Source of the DNA: Hyphomicrobium sp.
GTDB lineage: Bacteria; Pseudomonadota; Alphaproteobacteria; Rhizobiales; Hyphomicrobiaceae
Length of the DNA stretch: 64,000 bases
Assembly (NCBI RefSeq): GCF_009026145.1
Contig: NZ_WBUE01000014.1
Span: forward strand, 36,883 to 100,882
Direction of reading: 5' to 3'
Shown: positions 21,887-29,992 of the stretch, piece after piece
How positions within the stretch are numbered: position 1 is the stretch's first letter
Layout of the letters: each line of letters starts with the position of its first letter
Notes under the pieces: model-generated
What the model was told of the DNA's origin: nothing
Database searches by the model: none
What the model saw: only the letters and a program-made list of their open reading frames with translations
Made by a program: the position numbers and the translations under genes

Positions 21887-23287
21887 TCAGCCGAAGGCGG
21901 TAATCGGCGCCGGCGCGCGTGCGGCCTCCTCGCGCTCCTGCTTCAGGCGCTCAGCGATCAGGAAAGCCAGCTCCAGGGCCTGATCGGCGTTGAGACGCGG
22001 ATCGCATAGCGTGTCGTAGCGATCCTTCAATTGCGCCTCGGAGATGTTGGCCGCTACCCCGCCCGTGCACTCGGTGACGGGCGAGCCCGTCATCTCGACG
22101 TGGATGCCGCCCGCATGCGTGCCCTCGGCGCGGTGGATGTCGAAGAACGACTCCGCCTCCTTGAGGATGCGCTCGAAGGGGCGCGTCTTGAAGCCGTTCG
22201 CCGCGCTGATGGTGTTGCCGTGCATGGGATCGCACGACCACACGACGACGCGCCCATCGCGCGTGACGGCTCTGATAAGCCCCGGCAGGTCCTTCTCCAC
22301 CTTGTCGGAGCCGAAGCGGCAGATCAGCGTCAGGCGCCCCGGCTCGTCGGTGGGGTTCAAGATGTCGATCAGGCGCAAGAGCCCGTCCGCATCGAGCGAA
22401 GGCCCAACCTTAATGCCGATGGGATTGCGGATGCCGCGAAGGAACTCGACGTGCGCATGATCGGGTTGGCGCGTGCGGTCGCCAATCCACAGCATGTGGC
22501 CGGAGGTGGCGTACGGCGCCTGCGTGCCGCCCGCCTCGTCGCGCCGCACCAGCGCCTGCTCGTAGCCGAGCAGCAGCGCCTCGTGGCTCGTATAGAAGGT
22601 GGTGCGGCCGAGCGCCGGCACGGTATCCGCCGTCACGCCGCACGAGCGCATGAAGCGCAGCGCCGTCTGAATCTGCTCGCCCATCTCGCGGTACTTCTTG
22701 CCGAACGGGCTCTTGTGCTCGAAGTCGAGGAGCCAGCGCAGCACGTTGTCGAGGCTGGCATAGCCGCCCTCGGAGAAGGCGCGCAAAAGGTTCAGCGTCG
22801 CCGCCGACTGGCGGTAGGCCTCGAGCTGGCGCTGCGGATCGGGAATGCGCTCAGCTTGCGAGAAGCCGCCGCCGTTAATGATGTCGCCGCGGTAGCTGGG
22901 CAGCTCGACGCCGTCCCGCTTCTCGGTGGGCGAGGAGCGCGGCTTGGCGAACTGGCCCGCGATGCGCCCGACCTTCACCACCGGCACGCCGCCGGCATAG
23001 GTGAGGACGACGGCCATCTGCAGGAAGACGCGGAACAGCTCGCGGATGTGGTTGGCGCCGTGCTCGGCGAAGCTCTCGGCGCAGTCGCCACCTTGCAACA
23101 GGAAGGCATTGCCGGCAGCGACGTCGGCCAGCGAGCGCTTCAGCTTGTCGGCCTCGCCGGCGAAGACGAGCGGCGGGAAGGAAGCGATCTTGGCCTCCAC
23201 CTCGCTCAGTGCTGCCTTGTCTGGATAATCCGGGACCTGGACGATCGGTTTCGACCGCCAGCTGTCCGGGGACCACGCTACCGCCAT
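21887..23287 (-). CDS. Class II 3-deoxy-7-phosphoheptulonate (DAHP) synthase
   Basis: This enzyme condenses phosphoenolpyruvate and erythrose 4-phosphate in the first step of the shikimate pathway. It is the plant-like, metal-dependent class II type, shown by [11 protein letters not shown] with the metal-binding Cys, [12 protein letters not shown], and the C-terminal [11 protein letters not shown] and GGIHVEMTG blocks. The 466-residue length fits. I start at ATG 23287 ([14 protein letters not shown]), because family members begin with this W.P.SWR segment. A codon at 23296 would add three residues. Confidence 0.93.
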   Translation of the reverse strand: MAVAWSPDSWRSKPIVQVPDYPDKAALSEVEAKIASFPPLVFAGEADKLKRSLADVAAGNAFLLQGGDCAESFAEHGANHIRELFRVFLQMAVVLTYAGGVPVVKVGRIAGQFAKPRSSPTEKRDGVELPSYRGDIINGGGFSQAERIPDPQRQLEAYRQSAATLNLLRAFSEGGYASLDNVLRWLLDFEHKSPFGKKYREMGEQIQTALRFMRSCGVTADTVPALGRTTFYTSHEALLLGYEQALVRRDEAGGTQAPYATSGHMLWIGDRTRQPDHAHVEFLRGIRNPIGIKVGPSLDADGLLRLIDILNPTDEPGRLTLICRFGSDKVEKDLPGLIRAVTRDGRVVVWSCDPMHGNTISAANGFKTRPFERILKEAESFFDIHRAEGTHAGGIHVEMTGSPVTECTGGVAANISEAQLKDRYDTLCDPRLNADQALELAFLIAERLKQEREEAARAPAPITAFG

Positions 23288-23456
23288 CTCGAACACTCCA
23301 TCGGCGCGCCGTGCGGGGCCGAAAGCCGTCCGGCGCGGTAACGCAAGCGCATCGTTTTCAGGGCATTATGCCATTTGTCGCAGCATATAAGCTACCTCGG
23401 CCGGCATGGCCAGCGCTCCCGGCGCCGGAAGGTTGCATAGGCCAGAGGCGAAGCCA

Positions 23457-24590
23457 ATGGGCACCAGGGCACCGTCCTTCACCTTCGGTATCGAGGAGGA
23501 ATACCACCTCGTCGACCTGGAAAGCCGGGGGTTCGCGTCCGCCCCGGCCGAGCTGATGAAGGAATGCGAGTCGGCCCTCGGCAAGCAGGTGGCGCCCGAG
23601 TTCTTCCGCTCGCAGATCGAGGTCGGCACCAGCCCACACAAGGACTTCAAGGCGGCCCGGCGGGAGCTCGCCGGGTTGCGGCGGACCATTGCCGAAATAA
23701 CGGGCAAATACGGTATGGCCCCAATCGCCGCCTCGACGCATCCCTTCGCCGACCGCTCGACGCTCGAGACGACCCCGAAAGCCCGTTACCAGGCCCTGGC
23801 CAAGGACTTTGCCGGCATCGGTCGCCGCCTCGCCATCTGCGGCATGCACGTGCACGTCGCCATCGACGACGACGAGCTGCGTATCGATCTGATGAACCAG
23901 GCGCGCTATTTCCTGCCGCACCTCCTCATTCTGTCGACTTCCTCGCCCTTCTGGCAGGGCGAGGATACCGGGCTCAAGAGCTACCGGCTCGCCGTGTTCC
24001 ACGAGCTGCCGCGCACCGGCCTGCCGCAGCGTTTCGAGAGCTTCGGTGAATATCAGCGCACGGTCGACGTCCTGGTGCGCAACAAGGTCATCGAGGACGC
24101 CACCAAGATCTGGTGGGATCTGCGCCCGTCGGCGCGCTTCCCGACCCTGGAGATGCGCGTCACCGACGTATGCACGCGCATTGACGACGCGGTCTCCATC
24201 GCGGCGATCTTCGCCTGCACCCTGCGCATGCTCTACCGGCTGCGCACCTCCAACCAGAAGTGGCGCTCCTACCCGGCGTTCCTCATCGAGGAGAACCGCT
24301 GGCGCGCGCAGCGCTACGGCGTGCGCGACACGCTGTTCGACTTCGGCAAGGGCAAGCTCGTTCCGTTCCCGTCGCTGATCGACGAGCTCATCGACCTCGT
24401 CGCCGAGGATGCGGCCGTGCTCGGCTGCGAGCGCGAGGTCAAGCACGCGCTCAACATCGCCACCGGCGGCACCAGCGCCGACCGGCAGGTGGCGCGCTAT
24501 GCGAAGCTCATTGCCGGCGGCGCGAGCGTCGATGAGGCCCTCATCGGCGTCGTCGACCAGCTCATCGCCGAGACCGTCGCCGGCACTTGA
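23457..24590 (+). CDS. GCS2-family carboxylate-amine ligase (YbdK-like)
   Basis: This is a cytosolic ATP-dependent ligase of the glutamate-cysteine ligase 2 fold. FTFGIEEEYHLVD is the family opening with its metal-binding Glu residues, HVHVAIDDDELRID the second active-site strand, and RPSARFPTLEMRVTDVC the third. The natural substrate of YbdK-type enzymes is not settled, and only weak glutamate-cysteine ligase activity is known for the family. ATG 23457 has GAGGCGAAG upstream. An in-frame start at 23406 is less likely. It diverges from the DAHP synthase gene. Confidence 0.87.
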   Translation: MGTRAPSFTFGIEEEYHLVDLESRGFASAPAELMKECESALGKQVAPEFFRSQIEVGTSPHKDFKAARRELAGLRRTIAEITGKYGMAPIAASTHPFADRSTLETTPKARYQALAKDFAGIGRRLAICGMHVHVAIDDDELRIDLMNQARYFLPHLLILSTSSPFWQGEDTGLKSYRLAVFHELPRTGLPQRFESFGEYQRTVDVLVRNKVIEDATKIWWDLRPSARFPTLEMRVTDVCTRIDDAVSIAAIFACTLRMLYRLRTSNQKWRSYPAFLIEENRWRAQRYGVRDTLFDFGKGKLVPFPSLIDELIDLVAEDAAVLGCEREVKHALNIATGGTSADRQVARYAKLIAGGASVDEALIGVVDQLIAETVAGT

Positions 24591-24685
24591 CCGTCAACGA
24601 CGGCTCATCTTTGTGATCCGCGGCTTTATGCCGAGGATCCATCGTGAAGCACGTGCCGGAGCGATGGAGCCAGGCGAGAACTGGG

Positions 24686-24706
24686 TCCTCGGGACAAGCC
24701 CGAGGA
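24686..24706. repeat. REP-like intergenic palindrome between convergent genes
   Basis: TCCTCGGG (24686-24693) and CCCGAGGA (24699-24706) form an 8-bp hairpin with loop ACAAG. The surrounding 24625-24715 sequence, translated, gives the GTSPRMT-type peptide that I associate with a widespread alphaproteobacterial intergenic repeat. It sits between the convergent ligase and SDR genes and may act as a terminator or mRNA stabiliser. I found no second copy in this window. Confidence 0.5.
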
Positions 24707-24721
24707 TGACACATGAGTGCC

Positions 24722-25477
24722 CTAGAGTGTGGCTTGCATGCCGCCGTCGACGGCCAGCTCGGCGCCGGTAATGAAGGCGGATTCGTCGGAGGCAAAGAAT
24801 AGCGCCGCCTGCGCCACATCCTCGGAGGTGCCGAAGCGCCCCAGCGGCGTCTGGCTCAGAAGCGCATCGGAGAACGCCTTGACGCGCAGAACACGCTCGG
24901 TCAGCGCCGTCTCTATGAAGCCCGGCGCCAGCGCGTTCACCCTTATGTTGTAGGGTGCATACTCGACCGCGAGCCCGCGCGTCAGCGCCGAGATCGCACC
25001 CTTGGTGGCGCCATAGGCGGCGAGCGTGCGCATGCCGCGATGCCCCATAATCGAGGCGAGGTTGATCAGCGAAGCACGCCCCGAGGCCTTCATCAGCGGG
25101 AAGGCGTCACGCGCGACGCGGATGATGCCATCAAGGTTCACCTCGCGCAGCTTCGTCCAATCCGCGTCCGACATGTTGCGGAAGTCGGTGCGGATGTTGA
25201 TGCCGGCATTGTTGACCACGACGTCGAGCCGGCGGTGCTGCTGTTCGATGGCGCGCATCAGCGCGTTGACGTCCTGGCCGCGCGAGACATCGACCGTCAT
25301 CGCCGTCGCCTTAAGGCCTTTGGCGGCCAGCTCTGCCGCCGCCTTTTCGGCACCCGCCCCGTCGACATCGGTGATGTAGACATGAGCGCCTTCTGCCGCG
25401 AAAAGCTGCGCCGTAGCCAGTCCGATGCCGGCGGCCGAGCCGGTGATGAGCGCGATCTTGTCATGCAACCGAGGCAT
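24722..25477 (-). CDS. Short-chain dehydrogenase/reductase (SDR)
   Basis: This is a classical SDR of 251 residues. The nucleotide-binding motif is TGSAAGIG, followed by VDVSRG for adenine binding, NNAG at the active-site strand, and the catalytic Ser (ASIMG), Tyr and Lys (AYGATKGA). The acidic residue in YITDVD after strand 2 favours NAD(H) over NADP(H). The substrate is unknown. It lies downstream of gor on the same strand with 26 nt between, so co-transcription is likely. Confidence 0.88.
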   Translation of the reverse strand: MPRLHDKIALITGSAAGIGLATAQLFAAEGAHVYITDVDGAGAEKAAAELAAKGLKATAMTVDVSRGQDVNALMRAIEQQHRRLDVVVNNAGINIRTDFRNMSDADWTKLREVNLDGIIRVARDAFPLMKASGRASLINLASIMGHRGMRTLAAYGATKGAISALTRGLAVEYAPYNIRVNALAPGFIETALTERVLRVKAFSDALLSQTPLGRFGTSEDVAQAALFFASDESAFITGAELAVDGGMQATL

Positions 25478-25503
25478 TCAACTCTCCAGTCAACTTCCTA
25501 CGT

Positions 25504-26886
25504 TCAACCGGCCGCTTCCGTCGGCATGATCCATTTCTCGCGCATGGTGACGAATTCCTCGGCCGCGGTCGGATGCAATGCCATAGTGGCATCGAAGTCC
25601 GCCTTGGTGGCGCCGAGGCGCAGCGCCACGGCCGCCATCTGGATGATCTCGGCGGCATCCTCGCCGAGCACGTGGCACCCGACGACCTTGCCGCTCTCGC
25701 CGTCGACCAGCAGCTTCATGAACATGCGCTCGTCGCGCCCCGACAGCGTCGCCTTCATCGGCCGGAAATCGGCTTTGTAGACGTCGAGCTTGGTGCAGCG
25801 CTCGCGTGCCAGGTGCTCGGGCAGGCCAATGCTGGCGATCTCCGGCGTCGCGAACACCGCGGTCGGGATCAGCGTGTGCTCGATCATGCGCGGCTTGCCG
25901 CCGAACTCGGTGTCGGCAAAGGCGTGGGCCTCGCGGATGGCGACCGGCGTCAGGGCGGCGCGGTCGGTGACGTCGCCGACGGCGAAGATGCTGTCAACCG
26001 ACGACTTCGAGTACGCGTTGACAACGACATGGCCGTTCCAACCCAGCTCAACGCCGACCTTGTCGAGCCCGAGCCCCGCCGTATTCGGCGTGCGGCCGAT
26101 CGCGAACATGATCGCATCGGCTTGCAGCGTCGTCCCGTTCGACAGGTGGCCGACGAGACCGGCGCTGGCTTTCTCGATGCGGGTGAAGACGTGGCCGAGG
26201 ACGAAGCGAATGCCCTGCTTCGCATAGGCTGCCGTGATGCGGTTGCGCAGGTCCTCGTCGAAACCGCGCAGCACCTTGTCGCCGCGGTAGACGATGGTGG
26301 TCTCGACGCCGAGGTGCGAGAAGATGCCGGCGAACTCCATGGCGATGTAGCCGCCGCCGGCGACGATGATGCTTTTCGGCAGGCGCTTTAGCTCGAACGC
26401 CTCGTTGGACGTGATGAGGTGCTCGCGGCCCGGGATCTCCGGCCCGAGTGACGGGCTGCCACCGGTGGCGATGAGAATCTTGTCGGCCGTCAGCGTGCGC
26501 CCCGACCGCGTGAGCTGCACGGCGTTAGGCCCGACGACAATGGCTCGCTCCTCGAGCAACTCGACGCCGGCCTTGCCGAGTGTCGTGCGATAGGCAGCCT
26601 CGAGCCGGGAGAGCTCCTTGTCCTTGGCGGCGATGAGCGTTCCCCAATCGAAACGCGTCTCGCCCACCGTCCAGCCGAAGCCGCGCGCGTCCTCGAAGTC
26701 GTCGGCAAAACGACTAGCATAGACGAGTAGCTTTTTGGGCACGCAGCCGCGGATCACGCACGTGCCGCCGACGCGGTACTCCTCGGCGATGGCGACCCTG
26801 GCACCATAACCGGCGGCGATGCGCCCCGCCCGCACGCCGCCCGAGCCAGCGCCGATCACGAACAGATCGTAGTCGTATTTTGCCAT
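25504..26886 (-). CDS. gor: Glutathione-disulfide reductase
   Basis: This homodimeric flavoprotein reduces GSSG with NADPH in the cytosol. The FAD motif is IGAGSGGVRAGRIAA, the redox-active disulfide is GTCVIRGCVPKK, the NAD(P)-binding region begins IIVAGGGYIAMEFA, and the C-terminal catalytic His-Glu pair is in LHPTAAEE. ATG 26886 (MAKYDYDLFVIG) is chosen. The open frame extends 30 residues further upstream but overlaps rpiA. It follows rpiA by 16 nt and precedes the SDR gene, suggesting an rpiA-gor-SDR operon. Confidence 0.95.
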   Translation of the reverse strand: MAKYDYDLFVIGAGSGGVRAGRIAAGYGARVAIAEEYRVGGTCVIRGCVPKKLLVYASRFADDFEDARGFGWTVGETRFDWGTLIAAKDKELSRLEAAYRTTLGKAGVELLEERAIVVGPNAVQLTRSGRTLTADKILIATGGSPSLGPEIPGREHLITSNEAFELKRLPKSIIVAGGGYIAMEFAGIFSHLGVETTIVYRGDKVLRGFDEDLRNRITAAYAKQGIRFVLGHVFTRIEKASAGLVGHLSNGTTLQADAIMFAIGRTPNTAGLGLDKVGVELGWNGHVVVNAYSKSSVDSIFAVGDVTDRAALTPVAIREAHAFADTEFGGKPRMIEHTLIPTAVFATPEIASIGLPEHLARERCTKLDVYKADFRPMKATLSGRDERMFMKLLVDGESGKVVGCHVLGEDAAEIIQMAAVALRLGATKADFDATMALHPTAAEEFVTMREKWIMPTEAAG

Positions 26887-26902
26887 GCTCGGGTCTTGAG
26901 CC

Positions 26903-27625
26903 TCAGCGCACGATGGCGCCCTCGCTGTCCTCGACGCCGAGCAGGGTAATGCCACCCTCGCCGGCGATGATGGCAAGATCGGCGATGCCGATGAACAAGC
27001 CGTTCTCGACCACGCCGGGGATGAGCTTCAGCGCCTCGTCCAACTCCTCCGGCGCCTCGATGCGTCCGAAGTGACAATCCAGAAGGAGGTTGCCGCCGTC
27101 CGTGAGAAAGGGCTTGCCGCCGGGCAGCATGCGCACGCGGAGGTCGCCTTCGCAGCCGACGTCGGCCGCCAGCGCGGTGATCATGTTGCGCGTCGCCGTG
27201 AGGCCGAAGGGAACGACCTCGAGCGGCAGCGGGAAGGCGCCGAGCGTCTCCACCTTCTTGGAGGCATCGGCGATTACGATCATGCGGCCCGAGGCGGTGG
27301 CAACGATCTTCTCGCGCAACAGTGCGCCGCCGCCACCTTTGATCAGCCGCAGCTCGCCGTCGATCTCGTCGGCACCGTCGACGGTGAGGTCGAGGAATGG
27401 CGTCTCGTCGAGCGTGGACATGCGGATGCCGAGCCCTTCGGCTTGCGCCTGCGTCGCGTGCGAGGTGGCGACACACGTAACATCGAGACCGCCGGCCACC
27501 CTTTTCCCCAGAAGGTCGACGAATTTCGCCGCCGTCGAGCCGGTGCCGAGGCCGAGGCGCATGCCGTTCTCGACGAACTCGAGCGCGCGCTCGGCGGCTG
27601 CGACCTTGAGGGCGTCTTGGCTCAT
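26903..27625 (-). CDS. rpiA: Ribose-5-phosphate isomerase A
   Basis: The enzyme interconverts ribose 5-phosphate and ribulose 5-phosphate in the pentose phosphate pathway. The phosphate loop [17 protein letters not shown], the catalytic segment [27 protein letters not shown] and ADSKK-like [10 protein letters not shown] are all present. The 240 residues are slightly longer than the E. coli enzyme. It is 16 nt upstream of gor on the same strand, which would link NADPH-generating pentose metabolism with the NADPH-using reductase. Confidence 0.95.
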   Translation of the reverse strand: MSQDALKVAAAERALEFVENGMRLGLGTGSTAAKFVDLLGKRVAGGLDVTCVATSHATQAQAEGLGIRMSTLDETPFLDLTVDGADEIDGELRLIKGGGGALLREKIVATASGRMIVIADASKKVETLGAFPLPLEVVPFGLTATRNMITALAADVGCEGDLRVRMLPGGKPFLTDGGNLLLDCHFGRIEAPEELDEALKLIPGVVENGLFIGIADLAIIAGEGGITLLGVEDSEGAIVR

Positions 27626-27714
27626 GGCTGGTATTCCCCGCTACCTTGGCCGGTACGAATGCGCTGCCGTACGCGCACCGCACGCCGGACGCAAGAGCGA
27701 GGTTAGAGGATCGG

Positions 27715-29160
27715 CTACAGTCCGCCCATCAACGTGTACTTGGTCTCGAGGAATTCCTCGATGCCGTGGTGCGAGCCCTCGCGCCCGATGCCGCTTTCCT
27801 TGAAGCCGCCGAAGGGGGCGATCTCGGTCGAGGTGATGCCCTCGTTGACGCCGACGATGCCGTATTCCAGCGCCTCGGCGACGCGCCAGCAGCGCCCCAG
27901 GTCGCGGGTGAAGAAATAGGCGGCGAGGCCGAACGGGGTATCGTTGGCCATGCGCACGGCGTCCTCTTCCGTCTTGAAGCGGAACAGCGGCGCCACCGGA
28001 CCGAACGTCTCCTCGCGCGACACGAGCATCTTGGGCGTGACGCCGGTCAGCACGGTCGGCTCGTAGAACGTGCCGCCGAGTGGCGATGGCTTGCCGCCGA
28101 CAACGATTGTCGCCCCGTGCGCCACGGCATCGGCGACGTGCTCCTCCACCTTCTTGAGTGCGTCCTTGTTGATCAGCGGGCCGACGGTGACCCCTGCCTC
28201 GGTGCCGGCGCCGACCTTCAGCTTCTGCACCGCCGCGGTGAGCTTGTCGGCGAACGCGTCATAGACGCCGTCCTGCACTAGGATGCGATTGGCGCACACG
28301 CACGTCTGTCCGGCGTTGCGGTACTTGGAGGCGAGCGCCCCGGCGACCGCGCGGTCGAGATCGGCATCGTCGAAGACGATGAACGGCGCGTTGCCGCCCA
28401 GCTCCATGCCGACGCGCTTCACGGTGCGCGCCGCCTGCTGCATGAGGATCTTGCCGACCTCGGTGGAGCCGGTGAAGGTGATCATACGCACCAGCGGGCT
28501 GTCGGTGAGCGCACGCCCGACGGGAACCGGGTCCTTGGCAGTGACGACGTTGATGACGCCCTTCGGCACGCCGGCGCGCTGCGCCAGCTCGGCGAGGGCC
28601 AAAGCCGAGAGCGGGGTATCCTCCGCCGGCTTGACGACGACGGTGCAGCCGGCCGCCAGCGCCGGCGATACTTTGCGGGTGATCATCGCCGAGGGGAAAT
28701 TCCACGGCGTTATGGCACCCACGACGCCGATCGGCTGCTTCATGATGACGACGCGCGCGTCCGCCTTGTGGGTGGGGATGGTCTCCCCGTAGACGCGCTT
28801 TGCTTCCTCGGCGAACAGCTCGACGAAGGCGGCGCCGTAGAGGATTTCGCCCTTCGCCTCGGCGAGCGGCTTGCCCTGCTCCTTGGTGAGCAGCAGCGCC
28901 AGCTCGTCGGCGTGCTCGACGATCAGCTCGTACCAGCGGCGAATGATCTTCGAGCGCTCTTTGGCCAGCAGCTTCGACCAGGCGGGAAAGGCGCGGTGCG
29001 CGGCCCCGATGGCGGCGTTGGTCTCCTTCTCGCCCATCGCCGGCACGCGGGCGATCTCCTCGCCGGTCGCCTTGTCGGTGACGGCCATGCGCGGCTCGCC
29101 GACCCAGGCCCCGTCGATAAAGGCTTGCGTCTTGAGCAGCGTGATGAGCTTTTTGTCCAT
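27715..29160 (-). CDS. gabD: Succinate-semialdehyde dehydrogenase (NAD(P)+)
   Basis: This aldehyde dehydrogenase oxidises succinate semialdehyde to succinate at the end of the GABA shunt. The family residues are visible: Asn in TPWNFP, Lys in VVKPAEDTP, GSTEVGK for cofactor binding, catalytic Glu in MELGGNAP and nucleophilic Cys in GQTCVC. The TCVC form and ELFAEEAKRVYGETIP are typical of the GabD group rather than general aldehyde dehydrogenases. The 481-residue length fits. It diverges from gph across 139 bp. Confidence 0.9.
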   Translation of the reverse strand: MDKKLITLLKTQAFIDGAWVGEPRMAVTDKATGEEIARVPAMGEKETNAAIGAAHRAFPAWSKLLAKERSKIIRRWYELIVEHADELALLLTKEQGKPLAEAKGEILYGAAFVELFAEEAKRVYGETIPTHKADARVVIMKQPIGVVGAITPWNFPSAMITRKVSPALAAGCTVVVKPAEDTPLSALALAELAQRAGVPKGVINVVTAKDPVPVGRALTDSPLVRMITFTGSTEVGKILMQQAARTVKRVGMELGGNAPFIVFDDADLDRAVAGALASKYRNAGQTCVCANRILVQDGVYDAFADKLTAAVQKLKVGAGTEAGVTVGPLINKDALKKVEEHVADAVAHGATIVVGGKPSPLGGTFYEPTVLTGVTPKMLVSREETFGPVAPLFRFKTEEDAVRMANDTPFGLAAYFFTRDLGRCWRVAEALEYGIVGVNEGITSTEIAPFGGFKESGIGREGSHHGIEEFLETKYTLMGGL

Positions 29161-29299
29161 GGTGGCACCGGGTTAGATGGGGCGGAGCTCGGCAGCCCTT
29201 GTCTAAGGTGCACACCCCCCGGTTTCAAGGTACATAACCCGGGCCGCGGCGCTGCGTCCGCTCCTGCCGCGGCCTTTTTCGTGCGCTATTCGAGGCGCT

Positions 29300-29992
29300 A
29301 TGCGCGATTTGACCCTCGTCTTCGACCTCGACGGCACGCTCGTCGACACGGCGCCCGACCTCATTGCCTCGACCAACCACGTGCTCGACCACCTGGGGCT
29401 GCCGCGGGTCGATGCCGACACCTTGCGCCCGTTCGTCGGGCACGGCGCCCGGCACATGATCGAGCGCGCCGTTGGGCCCGCTGCCGAGCGCATGACTCCG
29501 GCCCAGCACGAGGCGCTTCTCGCCCGCTACCTCGACTACTACGGCAGCCACATCGCCGATGGCAGCCGGCCGTTCGAGGGGCTGCTCCCATTGCTTGCCA
29601 AGTTCCAGGCCGCAGGCGTCAAGCTCGCGGTATGCACCAACAAGATGGAGGCCATGTCGCGGCTCCTGCTCGACGCGCTCGACATGAGCCGCTACTTCGT
29701 GGCCGTCGCCGGCCGCGATTCGCTGCGTACGGCCAAGCCGCACCCCGAGGCGCTCCTCGGCACCATCAGGATGGCAGGAGGCAACAAATCGCGCGCCGTC
29801 ATGATCGGCGACAGCGGCGTCGACGTCGCCACGGCGAAGGCGGCGGGCGTGCCGGTGATCGGCGTCAGCTTCGGCTATACGGAGACGCCGGTCGCTGAGT
29901 TCGCCCCCGACGCGGTCATCGATCACTACCGCGAGCTCGAGCCGGCCATCGCCAGCGTGCTCGCGCCCTCACGTATTGACGGCGCCCGATGA
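29300..29992 (+). CDS. gph: Phosphoglycolate phosphatase (HAD family)
   Basis: This enzyme hydrolyses 2-phosphoglycolate, which arises from DNA repair or from Rubisco oxygenation. HAD motif I is FDLDGTLVDTAPDL, motif II includes VCTNK, motif III Lys is in TAKPHPEAL and motif IV is MIGDSGVDVATAKAAG. The cap insertion after motif I is of the C1 type. It is 230 residues long. Its 3' end overlaps the 3' end of the convergent RND gene by 24 bp. The family includes other phosphosugar phosphatases, so substrate assignment is fair rather than certain. Confidence 0.87.
   Translation: MRDLTLVFDLDGTLVDTAPDLIASTNHVLDHLGLPRVDADTLRPFVGHGARHMIERAVGPAAERMTPAQHEALLARYLDYYGSHIADGSRPFEGLLPLLAKFQAAGVKLAVCTNKMEAMSRLLLDALDMSRYFVAVAGRDSLRTAKPHPEALLGTIRMAGGNKSRAVMIGDSGVDVATAKAAGVPVIGVSFGYTETPVAEFAPDAVIDHYRELEPAIASVLAPSRIDGAR

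Noticed and set aside
22031..23341. 436-codon open frame opposite the DAHP synthase gene
   Set aside because: Antisense shadow of a well-conserved enzyme, with biased composition and no recognisable motif.
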